Part shown: positions 34,719-48,731 of the stretch, piece by piece | How positions within the stretch are numbered: the stretch's first letter is position 1 | Layout of the letters: every line of letters starts with the position of its first letter | Assembly: GCF_043099285.1 (NCBI RefSeq) | Contig: NZ_CP170723.1 | Coordinates: 2,108,001 to 2,172,000, forward strand | Origin: Oryzobacter telluris | GTDB lineage: Bacteria; Actinomycetota; Actinomycetes; Actinomycetales; Dermatophilaceae | Length of the DNA: 64,000 nt | Direction: 5' to 3' | Translations under genes and position numbers: made by a program | The notes under the pieces: generated by a model | Seen by the model: only the letters and a program-made list of their open reading frames with translations | The model's database searches: none | Told to the model about the DNA's origin: nothing

Positions 34719-35720
34719 ATGACCGGGATGTCGGTGCGTGTCCTCGACGCGGCGACCGGAACCGTGACGTCGACCGACGTCGACGCGATCCCCGTCGCCC
34801 TCGGCACCGAGGGCACCTGGGTGTGGGTCGACGTCGCCGAGCCGGACGAGTCCACGGCCACGCTGCTGCGCGAGGTGTTCTGCGTCCACCCCAAGGCCGC
34901 GGCCGACGGGCTGGCGCGCAACCACATCGCCCGCCTGCACCACTACGGCGACATCCTCTACCTCGCCCTGCACCGCCCCGAGCCGGGAGACTCCGGCCAC
35001 GTCCACTACCTCGAGCTCGACCTCTACCTCGGGCCGAGCTTCCTCGTGACGCTGCACGGGCCGCGCAACCCGGTGGTCCCGGTGGCGTCGATGGTGCGCG
35101 AGACCGCCGACGTCGCGGCCCGCCTCGACGCCGGCCGGCTGCGCCCCGACGGTCCCGTCGCGCTGCTCTACGCCCTGGTGTCGGCCCTGACCAACGTGCA
35201 GGAGCGGCTCGTCAACGAGTTCGCCCAGCAGGTGGGCACGCTGGAGCAGCGGGTCATGGCCCAGGCCGACGACGACCACCCGCAGGAGTTCCTCGACGAG
35301 CTCTTCACGACCCGGCACACCCTCCTCACCGTGCGGACGATGGCGTCGCAGGGGGCCGAGGTCCTGGCCCGCGCGGCGACGCTGACCGCGCGCTCGGAGG
35401 CCGCCGACCCGCGCCTGCTCGAGGACCTGCGCGACCAGTACCAGCGCCTGGCGACGATCACCCGCAGCCAGCTCGAGTTCCTCGAGGGCGTCACCGACTT
35501 CTACCGCGCCCGCACCGAGACACGGATGCTCATCGCCGCCGAGCGGCTGGCGGTCATCGCGGCCATCACGCTGCCGGTGGCGGCGCTGTCGGGTGTCCTG
35601 GGGATGAACCTCATCGTCAACGACGCGACGAAGTGGCCGCTGCTCATCGCCGTGGTGGCGGTCATGACGGGGCTGTCGCTGTACCTCCTGCGGTGGGCGC
35701 GGCGCCAGGGCTGGTGGTGA
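34719..35720 (+). CDS. corA: CorA family magnesium/cobalt channel
   Basis: A 333-residue CorA-type divalent cation channel, which forms a pentamer in the membrane. The long N-terminal cytosolic domain ends in a coiled helix (RLATITRSQLEFLEGVTDFYRARTE region) leading to two C-terminal membrane helices. The signature is GVLGMNLIVND between them, with the GMN motif intact, and the tail after helix 2 is basic. The 3' end overlaps the convergent PLP decarboxylase gene by 59 bases. Confidence 0.92.
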   Translation: MTGMSVRVLDAATGTVTSTDVDAIPVALGTEGTWVWVDVAEPDESTATLLREVFCVHPKAAADGLARNHIARLHHYGDILYLALHRPEPGDSGHVHYLELDLYLGPSFLVTLHGPRNPVVPVASMVRETADVAARLDAGRLRPDGPVALLYALVSALTNVQERLVNEFAQQVGTLEQRVMAQADDDHPQEFLDELFTTRHTLLTVRTMASQGAEVLARAATLTARSEAADPRLLEDLRDQYQRLATITRSQLEFLEGVTDFYRARTETRMLIAAERLAVIAAITLPVAALSGVLGMNLIVNDATKWPLLIAVVAVMTGLSLYLLRWARRQGWW

Positions 35721-37206
35721 CCTGCGCGGTCTCGGCGACGACGTCGCGGCCGTGCCGGACGAACGCCTCGAGGAAGAGGTCGAGGTCGTCGTCGCGGGTG
35801 CGGTGGTTGGCGATGGCCACGCGCACGGCCACCACACCGCGCAGCACCGTGTCGGTCACGACCGCGATCCCGCTCTCCTGCACCCGGATCACCGCCTCGT
35901 GGTTGACGGCGTCGAGGGCGGCGTCGTCGAGCCCGGGGGCGGTGTAGCGCAGGCAGACGATGTCGCAGCCGACGGGCGCGAGCCGCTGGAGCTCGGGGTG
36001 GGCGTCGACCAGTCCGGCGAGGCGCCGGGCCTGGGCCGTGGTGCGGTCGATGACGGCAGCGAAGGCGTCGGCCCCGTAGGCGCGGAACCCCATCCAGACG
36101 CGCAGGGCACGGAACCCCCGCGACAGGGCCAGCCCGTACTCGGTGAACCAGACCTCGCCGGCGGAGATGCCGCGCGGCGCGTGGGCGAGGTAGGTGGGGA
36201 CGACCGAGAACGTCGCGCGGTGGGCCGGCTCCTCGCGGACGAGGACGAGGCCGACGTCGATGGGCGCCTGCATCCACTTGTGCAGGTCGAGGGCGAGGGA
36301 GTCGGCGCGCTCGAGGCCACGCACCGTGGCGGCGTGGCTGCTGAGCCCGAGGAAGCCTCCGATCGCGCCGTCGACGTGGAACCAGAGGCCCTCCCGCTCG
36401 CACAGGTCGGCGACGGCCTCGAGGTCGTCGACCGCGCCGGTGTTGACGGTCCCGGCGCTGGCGACCACGGCGAGGGGCTCGATGCCCGCGGCCCGGTCGG
36501 CGTCGATCGCCGACCGGAGGGCCCCGAGGTCGAGCCGGAAGTCGTCGTCGACGGGGACCTGGCGCAGCGCCGAGGCACCCAGCCCCAGCAGCTCGCACGA
36601 CTTGCGGTGGCAGCTGTGCACCTCGGTGGAGCCGTAGACCGCGAACCGGCGGCCGTCGGGCAGGCCGTGCTCCCGCAGGGCCGGCCCGAGCCGGTGGGAC
36701 CTCGCGACGGCGAGGCCGACCATGTTGGCCTCGGAGGCGCCGCCGACGAGGAGCCCGCTGGCGGTCGTGGGGTAGCCCGCGGCCTCGGCGCACCACCGCA
36801 CGACCTGCTGCTCGACGAGGACGGGGGAGTGGTCGGCCCCGCCGAGGTTGGGGTTGATGACGCTCGCCACGAGGTCGGCCAGCGACCCGACGGGGTGGCC
36901 GGCACCCATGTACCAGCCCCAGAACCGGGGGTGGTCGTTGCCCATCGAGTACGGGATGACCCGCTCGGCGACCTCGGCGTAGGCGACGTCGGCGCCGGCG
37001 GGGGTGCGGGGGAGCGGACCGTCGAACGAGCGGCGCACGTCGTCGGGCATGGCGCGCCAGACGGGCTCGTCGCGCCGGCCCGCGAGGTGGTCGACGAGGT
37101 CGTCGACCACGCGGTGCGCGAGCGAGCGGAAGGAGTCCCAGTCCTGCGGGTCGAGCCCGGTGCTGCCGTCGGGAGCCGGCAGCGCGCTCTCGTCGGGCGG
37201 CGCCAT
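35662..37206 (-). CDS. PLP-dependent group II decarboxylase
   Basis: A 514-residue pyridoxal-phosphate enzyme of the aromatic-L-amino-acid/glutamate decarboxylase group. The PLP lysine is in DLHKWMQAPIDVG (near residue 310), the ring-stacking His and acidic partner in VHSCHRKS and FHVDGAIGGF, and the substrate-side loop in NDHPRFWGWYMGAGHP. TTASGLLVGGASEANMVGL binds the phosphate. The amino-acid substrate is not predictable. A stop at 35662 lies inside the corA 3' end on the other strand. It is divergent from uvrB. Confidence 0.9.
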   Translation of the reverse strand: MAPPDESALPAPDGSTGLDPQDWDSFRSLAHRVVDDLVDHLAGRRDEPVWRAMPDDVRRSFDGPLPRTPAGADVAYAEVAERVIPYSMGNDHPRFWGWYMGAGHPVGSLADLVASVINPNLGGADHSPVLVEQQVVRWCAEAAGYPTTASGLLVGGASEANMVGLAVARSHRLGPALREHGLPDGRRFAVYGSTEVHSCHRKSCELLGLGASALRQVPVDDDFRLDLGALRSAIDADRAAGIEPLAVVASAGTVNTGAVDDLEAVADLCEREGLWFHVDGAIGGFLGLSSHAATVRGLERADSLALDLHKWMQAPIDVGLVLVREEPAHRATFSVVPTYLAHAPRGISAGEVWFTEYGLALSRGFRALRVWMGFRAYGADAFAAVIDRTTAQARRLAGLVDAHPELQRLAPVGCDIVCLRYTAPGLDDAALDAVNHEAVIRVQESGIAVVTDTVLRGVVAVRVAIANHRTRDDDLDLFLEAFVRHGRDVVAETAQVTTSPGAAPTAGGTATAPS

Positions 37207-37269
37207 GGCCGGATCCTGCCACCGGGCACCGACCCTCGACCAGAGCCCGCGGGTCGGTGGGCGGGGCGC

Positions 37270-37291
37270 TGTCGGTGGGGGCGCCTACCGT
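37270..37291 (+). promoter_or_regulatory. PafBC-type DNA-damage promoter of uvrB
   Basis: TGTCGGTG (37270-37277), 8 bases, TACCGT (37286-37291), then 6 bases to the uvrB ATG. This is a full match to the mycobacterial TGTCRGTG-N8-TAnnnT damage promoter. No LexA-type palindrome is seen nearby. Confidence 0.75.
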
Positions 37292-37297
37292 AGGGGC

Positions 37298-39405
<2,108 letters not shown>

Positions 39406-39409
<4 letters not shown>

Positions 39410-39786
39410 GCCCCGCGTCGGGATCGCCCGACGGGGCGGCGGCACGGATCGCGGCCCACGCCCTCGGCAAGCCCGGGGCCTGGGCCGACCAGCCGTGGGA
39501 GGGCGACCACGTCGCCAAGGTGGGCGAGAAGATCTTCGCGTTCCTCGGGGGCGATGCCGTCGGGGTCAAGGCGGGCAAGGGCCGCGCCGAGGCCGACGAG
39601 TGGCTCGCCGAGTACCCCGACGACACCTCCGTCATGGCCTACATCGGTCGCAACGGCTGGAACACCCTGCGCATCGGCGGCGCCATCCCCGAGGACGCCC
39701 TGCTCGAGGCCGTCGACACCTCCTACGCGCTCGTCGTCGGTGGTCTGCCGAAGTCCCGCCGCCCCGAGGGCTGGGACGTCGGCTGA
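39406..39786 (+). CDS. MmcQ/YjbR-like protein
   Basis: A 126-residue protein of the MmcQ/YjbR family (CyaY-like fold, function uncertain). Recognisable are the start AHALGKPGAWADQPWEGDHVAKVGEKIFAFLG, the central VMAYIGRNGWNTLRI and the closing LVVGGLPKSRRPEGW. The GTG start overlaps the uvrB stop (GTGA), so it is cotranslated with uvrB and would share the damage-type promoter. Whether it has a role in repair is unknown. Confidence 0.82.
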
Positions 39787-39878
39787 GACCGGACGGCGGT
39801 GCAGGCCACGGCTGCTCGGCATGCGAGAAGCGCGTCCGGCGGCCCGGTGCCCGGTCGTCGACCCTGTGAGCCCGTCGG

Positions 39879-39884
39879 TAGGCT
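39879..39884 (+). promoter_or_regulatory. Leaderless-type -10 box of the terC-like gene
   Basis: TAGGCT is followed by six bases and the GTG at 39891. Confidence 0.5.
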
Positions 39885-39890
39885 GACGCG

Positions 39891-40943
39891 GTGATCCCCT
39901 CGATGCTCCCCACCGCGACCCCTTCGCTCGACCTGCCGACGTGGGTCTGGTGGGTCACGATCGGCGTGGCGGCGCTCGTCCTCGCGTTCGACGTCGTCTG
40001 GATCGCCCGCAACCCGCACCGGCCCTCGAACAAGGAGACCGGCCTCGCGCTCGGCGTCTACGTCGGCGCGGCGATCCTGTTCGGGCTCGGCATGTGGGCC
40101 TTCGCCGGCGGCCAGCTCGCGGGGGAGTACTTCGCCGGCTGGTTGACCGAGTACTCGCTGTCGGTCGACAACCTCTTCATCTTCCTGCTGATCATGGCCA
40201 AGTTCGCGGTGCCGGAGAGGCTCCAGCAGTTCGCGCTCATGGTCGGCATCATCATCGCCATCGTCCTGCGCGGCATCTTCATCTGGGTGGGCGCCGCGGC
40301 GATCAACAACTTCAGCTGGGTCTTCTACATCTTCGGCGCCTTCCTCATCTACACCGCCGTCAAGCTGGCCCGCGAGGGGGAGAGCGACGACGACGAGTAC
40401 GAGGAGAACCGCTTCATGAAGGCGGTGGAGTCGCGCTTCCCCGCCACCAAGGAGTACGACGGCACCAAGCTGTTCACCAAGGAGACGGGCAAGCGCCTGG
40501 CGACGCCGCTCTTCTTCGTCATCATCGCCCTCGGCACCACCGACCTGCTCTTCGCCCTGGACTCGATCCCCGCGATCTACGGCCTCACCCGCGAGCCCTA
40601 CATCGTCCTCGTCGCGAACCTCTTCGCGCTCATGGGCCTGCGCCAGCTGTACTTCCTCCTCGGCGGGCTCCTGAAGAAGCTCGTCTACCTGAGCATCGGC
40701 CTGGCCGTGCTGCTCGCGTTCATCGGCGTCAAGCTCCTGCTGCACGCGCTGCACGAGAACGAGCTGCCCTTCATCAACGGGGGTGAGCACGTCAGCGTCC
40801 CGGAGATCCCGATCGCCGTCTCGCTCGGCGCCATCGTCGTCATCCTCGGCGTCACGACGGTCGCGAGCCTGATGAAGACGCGCCGCGACCCCGATGCCGT
40901 CAAGAACGTCCCCGGGCCGGGCGACGGCGGCCACTCCGCCTGA
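39891..40943 (+). CDS. TerC family membrane protein
   Basis: A 350-residue TerC/Alx-type membrane protein with about nine helices. Conserved acidic membrane motifs are AFDVVWIARN, EYSLSVDNLFIFLLI and GTTDLLFALDSIPAIYG; the aspartates in the last two are thought to bind metal ions. Family members act in manganese export/homeostasis or tellurite resistance. A charged cytosolic loop (EGESDDDEYEENRF) lies near residue 165. The placement between uvrB and uvrA is common in actinobacteria. The stop is 9 bases from the convergent EamA gene. Confidence 0.92.
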   Translation: MIPSMLPTATPSLDLPTWVWWVTIGVAALVLAFDVVWIARNPHRPSNKETGLALGVYVGAAILFGLGMWAFAGGQLAGEYFAGWLTEYSLSVDNLFIFLLIMAKFAVPERLQQFALMVGIIIAIVLRGIFIWVGAAAINNFSWVFYIFGAFLIYTAVKLAREGESDDDEYEENRFMKAVESRFPATKEYDGTKLFTKETGKRLATPLFFVIIALGTTDLLFALDSIPAIYGLTREPYIVLVANLFALMGLRQLYFLLGGLLKKLVYLSIGLAVLLAFIGVKLLLHALHENELPFINGGEHVSVPEIPIAVSLGAIVVILGVTTVASLMKTRRDPDAVKNVPGPGDGGHSA

Positions 40944-40952
40944 CCTGACGGC

Positions 40953-41828
40953 CTAGGCGCCCGCGGCCTCCGCCGGGTCCTTGCGCGCGCCGAGCCCGAG
41001 GACGAGCGCGGAGGCCCCGACGACGAGCGCCATCCCGGCCAGCTGGGTCGGGCTGAGCAGCTGGCCGAGGACGACGAGTCCCGCCAGCGCGGCGCACGCC
41101 GGCTCGAGGCTGAGCAGGATGCCGAACACCTGCGCCGTGAGCCGGCGCAGCGCGAGCAGCTCGAGCGAGTAGGGCAGCACCGACGACAGCACCGCGATGC
41201 CCAGCCCCTTGAGGAGGGTCTCGCCGGTCCACAGCGGCACGCTGCCGATGCCGAGCGGCAGCGTGACGACGGTGGCGACGACCATCGCCAGGGCGAGCCC
41301 CTCGAGCTGGGGGAACTCCGCGCCGGTCCGCCCGGACAGGACGATGTACGCCGCCCAGAAGCCACCGGCCGCCAGCGCCAGGAGGATGCCGGTCCACGGG
41401 AGGTCGCCGAACGGCACGCTCAGCGCCTCCGAGATGAGGACGACGCCGCCCGCCGCTGCGAGGACGGCCACGCCGTCGAGCACCCGCCGCGACAGCGCCG
41501 CGGCCAGGGCGAGGGGGCCGATGAACTCGATCGTCACGGCGACACCGATGGGCAGGTGCGCCAGCGAGCTGTAGAAGGTGAAGTTCATCAGGCCGAGCGC
41601 GACGCCGAACGCGGTGACCGTGAGCCACGCGCGCCGCGAGTGGCCGCGCCACCGGGGCCGCACGAAGACGAGCAGCAGCGCCGTGGCGAAGATGAGCCGC
41701 ATGACCACCGACCCGCCCGCCCCGATGACCGGGACGAGGGTCTGGGCCAGCGCGCCCCCGAACTGCACCGACACCACGCCGGCCATGACGAGCAGGGGAG
41801 CGGGCACCCGGTCGGCCACGGTCGTCAC
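40953..41828 (-). CDS. EamA/RhtA-type exporter
   Basis: A 291-residue drug/metabolite transporter with ten membrane helices in two EamA repeats (about residues 10-140 and 150-275). The pattern FTFYSSLAHLPIGVAVTIEFIGPLALA and the second-repeat PYSLELLALRRLTAQVFGILLSLEPACAALAG resemble RhtA, which exports homoserine/threonine and other amino acids. The real substrate is unknown. The GTG start follows a leaderless-type -10 box. Confidence 0.9.
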   Translation of the reverse strand: MTTVADRVPAPLLVMAGVVSVQFGGALAQTLVPVIGAGGSVVMRLIFATALLLVFVRPRWRGHSRRAWLTVTAFGVALGLMNFTFYSSLAHLPIGVAVTIEFIGPLALAAALSRRVLDGVAVLAAAGGVVLISEALSVPFGDLPWTGILLALAAGGFWAAYIVLSGRTGAEFPQLEGLALAMVVATVVTLPLGIGSVPLWTGETLLKGLGIAVLSSVLPYSLELLALRRLTAQVFGILLSLEPACAALAGLVVLGQLLSPTQLAGMALVVGASALVLGLGARKDPAEAAGA

Positions 41829-41834
41829 CGGGTC

Positions 41835-41840
41835 ACCCTA
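41835..41840 (-). promoter_or_regulatory. Leaderless-type -10 box of the EamA gene
   Basis: On the minus strand TAGGGT is followed by six bases and the GTG at 41828. Confidence 0.5.
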
Positions 41841-41987
41841 ACCACGGGCTCGGGGTGCTCGTCGGCCCGTCCACCTCGACGTCCGCGATGGCGATGGGCC
41901 CCCACGCACGGGCCATGGTGGTGCGCACCGATGAGGCGTAGCGTCGCCTCGCGGCCGTCGGCCGGACCTGCGGGAAGGGGCGTGGCC

Positions 41988-42782
41988 ATGACCGGTTCGC
42001 TGGGGGACGCCGGGCCTGCGAGCGGAGCGACCGAGCGAGCGGTCGCGGCGTTCGGGAGCACGATGCGCGGCCTCTTCGGCAGCCTGCCGGACGGGGAGTG
42101 GCACGAGGAGCGCGACCTGGTGCGCTACGCCACCGGGCTGGGCGCCGCCCGTCTCAACGGGATCTGGGTGGTGGGGCCCGGCGCGTCCGAGGAGTCGGCG
42201 GCGTCGTGGCTCACCGAGCTGGAGCGACGGGGTCTCCCGCGGTGCGTCATCGCCCGACCCCGGGCCCCGGGCTGGACCACGGACCTCGCGGCACGGCACC
42301 TGCTGACGCGCGTCGAGCACGAGCCGTTCATGCTCCACACCGACCCCGGTGCGGTCGTCGTCCCGGACACGCCGGTGACCACGAGGGTCGCCCCCGACGA
42401 CGACGAGGCCGTACGCCTGGCACGCCAGGTCTTCGTCGAGGGCTTCGAGGGACCGGACGAGCTCATCGGCTGGATGATGTCGCCCCCCGTGCTGTCGGTC
42501 CCCGGGAACGCCGCCTGGCTGGGGCGGGTCGAGGGCGTCGCGTGCACCGTGGGCTTCGGGTCGGTCGTCGGCGACCACGTCGGCGTCTTCAACATCGCCA
42601 CGCCGCCCGCCCACCGGCGTCGCGGCCACGGCAACGCCGTCACCGCGCGCGTCGTGGCCGAGGGTTTCGCCGTCGGCGCGCGCACCGCCTACCTCCAGGC
42701 GAGCGAGCTGGGCTACCCCGTGTACGAGCGGATGGGCTTCCGCACGGTCGAGACCTGGCCGAGCCACTACCCCCCGCAGTAG
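41988..42782 (+). CDS. GNAT family N-acetyltransferase
   Basis: A 264-residue protein whose C-terminal half is a GNAT domain: VGVFNIATPPAHRRRGHGNAVTA is the acetyl-CoA loop (RRRGHG), followed by AYLQASELGYPVYERMGFRTVE. The N-terminal 120 residues are less conserved and may form a second, degenerate GNAT-like half. The substrate is unknown. The ATG at 41988 has a GAAGGGG ribosome site 8 bases upstream, and TAGCGT at 41939-41944 is a candidate -10. Confidence 0.85.
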   Translation: MTGSLGDAGPASGATERAVAAFGSTMRGLFGSLPDGEWHEERDLVRYATGLGAARLNGIWVVGPGASEESAASWLTELERRGLPRCVIARPRAPGWTTDLAARHLLTRVEHEPFMLHTDPGAVVVPDTPVTTRVAPDDDEAVRLARQVFVEGFEGPDELIGWMMSPPVLSVPGNAAWLGRVEGVACTVGFGSVVGDHVGVFNIATPPAHRRRGHGNAVTARVVAEGFAVGARTAYLQASELGYPVYERMGFRTVETWPSHYPPQ

Positions 42783-42879
42783 CCCTTCGGCACCCGCCGT
42801 GCCGGGGCCGGTGGTCAGGGCTCGACCGGGCCATTGCGTGGGCCCCGTCGAAGGACCATCGTCGAGGGGGAGGTGGCCC

Positions 42880-44088
42880 ATGACGGCAGGCGCAGTGGTC
42901 GTGGTGGGCGCCGGTTCGGCCGGTCTGGCCGTCAGCCACCGGTTGCGCGCGGCCGGTGTCGACCACGTGGTCCTCGAACGGGGTCGCGTGGCCCAGGCGT
43001 GGCGCGACCGCTGGGACAGCTTCACTCTCGTGACGCCCAACTGGACGCTGCGTCTGCCCGACAGCGAGCCCACCGGGGCCGACCCGGAGGGGCACGTCGA
43101 CCGTGAGGCGATCATCGCGTTCCTGCAGGGCTACGCAGCGGGTCGCGCGGGGTCGGTGCGCGAGGGGGTGAGGGTCGACGCCATCACGCGCGGCGCGACC
43201 TCCAGGCTGCGGCTCGTCACGAGCGAGGGCGATCTCGCTGCGGACACGGTGGTCGTGTGCACCGGGGCCTTTCAGCGTCCGCACCTCCCGGCGGCGCTCA
43301 GCGGGCTCACCGGGCCAGCGGTGCTGGACTCGACGTCCTACCGCCGCCCTGCCGACCTGCCCGACGGCCGCGTCCTCGTCGTGGGCAGCGGGCAGACCGG
43401 CGTCCAGCTGGCGGAGGAGCTGCACCTCGCGGGCCGCGAGGTCGTGCTGGCCTGCGGGCGCGCGCCCTGGTCGCCCCGGCGGCTCGACGGCCTCGACGTC
43501 GTCACCTGGCTCGAGCGGGCCGGCTTCTTCGACCTGCCCCGCTCCGCACTCCCCGCACCGGAGGCTCGGCTGTGGGGCAACATCCAGGCGACCGGCGCCC
43601 GTGGCGGGCACGACCTGCACTACCGCGTCCTGCAGGACCTCGGCGTGACCCTGGCGGGGCGGGTCGACCGCGTGGCCGACGGGTGGGTGAGCTTCGCGGG
43701 CGACCTCGCCGAGTCGGTCGCCTTCGGCGATGCCCGGCTCGCCGACCTGGGCCGTCTCCTGCGCGACCGACTGGGGCGGGATGCCCCGGAGGTGCCGCAG
43801 CCCGTCCCGTTCGTGGCCGACCCCCCGCGCGGCATCCGGGTGGCCGACCTCGCGGCGGTCCTCGTCACGAGCGGCTTCCGGCCCGACTACGCACGATGGG
43901 TCCGGCTGCCGGTCTTCGACGCCTCAGGCTTCCCCTTGACCCACGAGGACCTGTCGACCGCCGTTCCCGGGCTGTACTTCTGCGGCGTCCACTTCCTGCG
44001 CAACCGCCGGTCCTCACTGCTGTGGGGCGTCGGCGACGACGCAGACGTCGTCGTCCGCACCCTGGTCCGGGAGCGGGTACACCCCTGA
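42880..44088 (+). CDS. Flavin-containing monooxygenase-like FAD protein
   Basis: A 402-residue FAD/NAD(P)-binding protein of the flavin monooxygenase/CzcO-like type. The FAD fold is VVVVGAGSAGLAVSHRLR at the N-terminus, the second dinucleotide fold VLVVGSGQTGVQLAEEL near residue 167, and the C-terminal FAD contact PGLYFCGVHFLRNRRSSLLWGV. WDSFTLVTPNWTLRLP is the conserved aromatic stretch of these enzymes. The substrate is unknown. GGGGGAGG lies about 7 bases before the ATG. The stop is 4 bases from the convergent MBL gene. Confidence 0.88.
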   Translation: MTAGAVVVVGAGSAGLAVSHRLRAAGVDHVVLERGRVAQAWRDRWDSFTLVTPNWTLRLPDSEPTGADPEGHVDREAIIAFLQGYAAGRAGSVREGVRVDAITRGATSRLRLVTSEGDLAADTVVVCTGAFQRPHLPAALSGLTGPAVLDSTSYRRPADLPDGRVLVVGSGQTGVQLAEELHLAGREVVLACGRAPWSPRRLDGLDVVTWLERAGFFDLPRSALPAPEARLWGNIQATGARGGHDLHYRVLQDLGVTLAGRVDRVADGWVSFAGDLAESVAFGDARLADLGRLLRDRLGRDAPEVPQPVPFVADPPRGIRVADLAAVLVTSGFRPDYARWVRLPVFDASGFPLTHEDLSTAVPGLYFCGVHFLRNRRSSLLWGVGDDADVVVRTLVRERVHP

Positions 44089-44092
44089 CGCG

Positions 44093-44755
44093 TCACCAGC
44101 CTCGGGCGCGCCACTCCTCGAGGTGCGGCCGCTCGGCCCCGATGGTCGAGTCGCCGCCGTGCCCCGGGTAGAACCACGTGTCGTCGTCGTGCGTGGCGAA
44201 GACCCGGTCGACGACGTCCGGGTAGAGCTGCTCGAAGCTCTGGCCCGGGTTCTTCGTGTTGCCCACCCCGCCGGGGAACAGCGAGTCGCCGGTGAACAGG
44301 TGGGTGGTGCCGTCGGGGTCGTGCCACGACAGCGCGACCGAGCCGGGCGTGTGGCCGCGCAGGTGGATGACGTCGAGCTCGAGCTCGCCGACCGTGACGA
44401 CGTCACCGTGGCGGAGCCGGATGTCGGGTGCCACGGGCAGGGCGTCGGCGTCGTCGGCGCCGGCGTAGGTGGTGGCCCCGGTGGCCGACGCCACGGCCTC
44501 GAGGGCGCGGACGTGGTCCCAGTGCTGGTGGGTGGTGACGAGGTGGTCGAGCCGGCCGGTGCCCTCGGCGACGAGCGCGAGGCAGCGGTCGGCGTCGTCG
44601 GCGGCGTCGACGAGGAGCTGCTCGCCCGTGGCCGTGCAGGTGACGAGGTAGACGTTGTTGTGCATCTCGGACACCGACATCTTGCGGATGGTCGCGCGGC
44701 GCAGCTCGCGCACGTCGCTGGGTCCGCCGGGCTGCACGTCTCCCGTGTAGGTCAC
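44093..44755 (-). CDS. MBL-fold metallohydrolase (glyoxalase II-like)
   Basis: A 220-residue metallo-beta-lactamase fold hydrolase. Metal ligands are the THQHWDH motif (H-x-H-x-D-H), the His of LRGHTPGSVAL, the Asp of FTGDSLFPGG and the His of YPGHGGDSTIG. HNNVYLVTCTATGEQLLVDAA is the usual first strand. Glyoxalase II-like thioester hydrolysis is likely; in an actinobacterium the thiol could be mycothiol. The GTG start is 4 bases after the stop of the DinB-like gene, so both are one operon, which supports a shared thiol-linked role. Confidence 0.9.
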   Translation of the reverse strand: MTYTGDVQPGGPSDVRELRRATIRKMSVSEMHNNVYLVTCTATGEQLLVDAADDADRCLALVAEGTGRLDHLVTTHQHWDHVRALEAVASATGATTYAGADDADALPVAPDIRLRHGDVVTVGELELDVIHLRGHTPGSVALSWHDPDGTTHLFTGDSLFPGGVGNTKNPGQSFEQLYPDVVDRVFATHDDDTWFYPGHGGDSTIGAERPHLEEWRARGW

Positions 44756-44759
44756 CGGC

Positions 44760-45455
44760 TCACCGTCCTGCGGGCAGGGTCGGGAGCTGGTCGGCCGCCA
44801 CGCCCTCGGTGAGGCCGCGGGCCAGCCAGCCGAGGAGGGCGGCGCGCGTGCCCCGGACCTCGGTCGAGCCGACCCCCACCGACCACTCGTCGCCCTCCGT
44901 GGTGCGCAACGTGACGTCGGGCGCGTCGGCCTCACCGCGCAGCCGCACCACCTCCTCCTCGAGGAAGAGGCGCTGCAGCTCGGGCTCGAGGTCGGCGAAG
45001 CCGAACCCGGCGTCGAGGTCGACGTGGTGCCAGGTGATCTCGCGCAGGCGCATCATCGTGATGTCGGCGGCCGTGCCGCGGATGTCGCCCGGGGTGCGCT
45101 CGAGGGGCTGGTCGGCGTGCTCGGCACCCAGGCGGGGAAGCTCGGCGGCCAGGGCGGCAGCGGAGGTCTCGACGTCGTCGGCGAGGTCGGCGACCGACCG
45201 ACGGGCGCCGTCGTCGATGTCGGCGTTGCGCTTCTCGCGGCTGTCGTACATGGTCTCCCGCGGGCCGTCGACGATGCCGCGCGTCATCCGGCCCAGCCCG
45301 TCGGCGTTGCGTGCCACGTGGCTGAGCACGTGCCCCTGCGTCCAGCCCTCGCACAGCGACGGCCGGGTGGGGTCCTCGAGGGAGCGGGCGGTGGCGAGCA
45401 GCCGGTCGGTGTGCGCGGCGACCAGGGGGAGGAGGTCGGGGGAGTGCGGGTCCAT
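44760..45455 (-). CDS. DinB-like maleylpyruvate isomerase family protein
   Basis: A 231-residue protein of the mycothiol-dependent maleylpyruvate isomerase family (DinB-like four-helix bundle). The metal-binding histidines appear as His in CEGWTQGHVLSHVARNADG and the pair in REITWHHVDLDAGFG. The C-terminal 60 residues form the small alpha/beta domain usual for these proteins. The reaction is unknown; the family uses mycothiol in aromatic-acid isomerisation and related reactions. The start has a leaderless-type promoter. It is divergent from uvrA, 99 bases away. Confidence 0.85.
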   Translation of the reverse strand: MDPHSPDLLPLVAAHTDRLLATARSLEDPTRPSLCEGWTQGHVLSHVARNADGLGRMTRGIVDGPRETMYDSREKRNADIDDGARRSVADLADDVETSAAALAAELPRLGAEHADQPLERTPGDIRGTAADITMMRLREITWHHVDLDAGFGFADLEPELQRLFLEEEVVRLRGEADAPDVTLRTTEGDEWSVGVGSTEVRGTRAALLGWLARGLTEGVAADQLPTLPAGR

Positions 45456-45462
45456 GGGTCCG

Positions 45463-45468
45463 ACGCTA
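45463..45468 (-). promoter_or_regulatory. Leaderless-type -10 box of the DinB-like gene
   Basis: On the minus strand TAGCGT is followed by seven bases and the ATG at 45455. Confidence 0.5.
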
Positions 45469-45525
45469 CCGCCGGGCCCGGTCCGGGGGCCGTGGGGTGG
45501 TCGGCCCGTCCCGCGATGAGAGGTC

Positions 45526-45547
45526 TGTCGGTGGGCCCACCTAGGCT
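45526..45547 (+). promoter_or_regulatory. PafBC-type DNA-damage promoter of uvrA
   Basis: TGTCGGTG (45526-45533), 8 bases, TAGGCT (45542-45547), then 7 bases to the uvrA GTG. It is a full match to the mycobacterial TGTCRGTG-N8-TAnnnT damage promoter. Confidence 0.75.
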
Positions 45548-45554
45548 GTCGACC

Positions 45555-48632
<3,078 letters not shown>

Positions 48633-48640
48633 CCACGCAC

Positions 48641-48685
48641 GACGAAGGGCCGGGCTGACCACGTGGTCAGCCCGGCCCTGTCGTC
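48641..48685. terminator. Bidirectional terminator hairpin
   Basis: Bases 48646-48662 pair perfectly with 48663-48679 and, after a one-base bulge, 48641-48645 pair with 48681-48685. It separates uvrA from the convergent liv operon and can end both. Confidence 0.9.
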
Positions 48686-48731
48686 GGTGCGAGGTGCGTC
48701 AGTCTGCCCACGCAGAGCGTGGGACCCGGCC

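Noticed and set aside
37207..37297. LexA/SOS box before the uvr genes
   Set aside because: No GAAC-N4-GTTC type palindrome was seen before uvrA, uvrB, uvrC or polA; the TGTCGGTG element explains damage control better.
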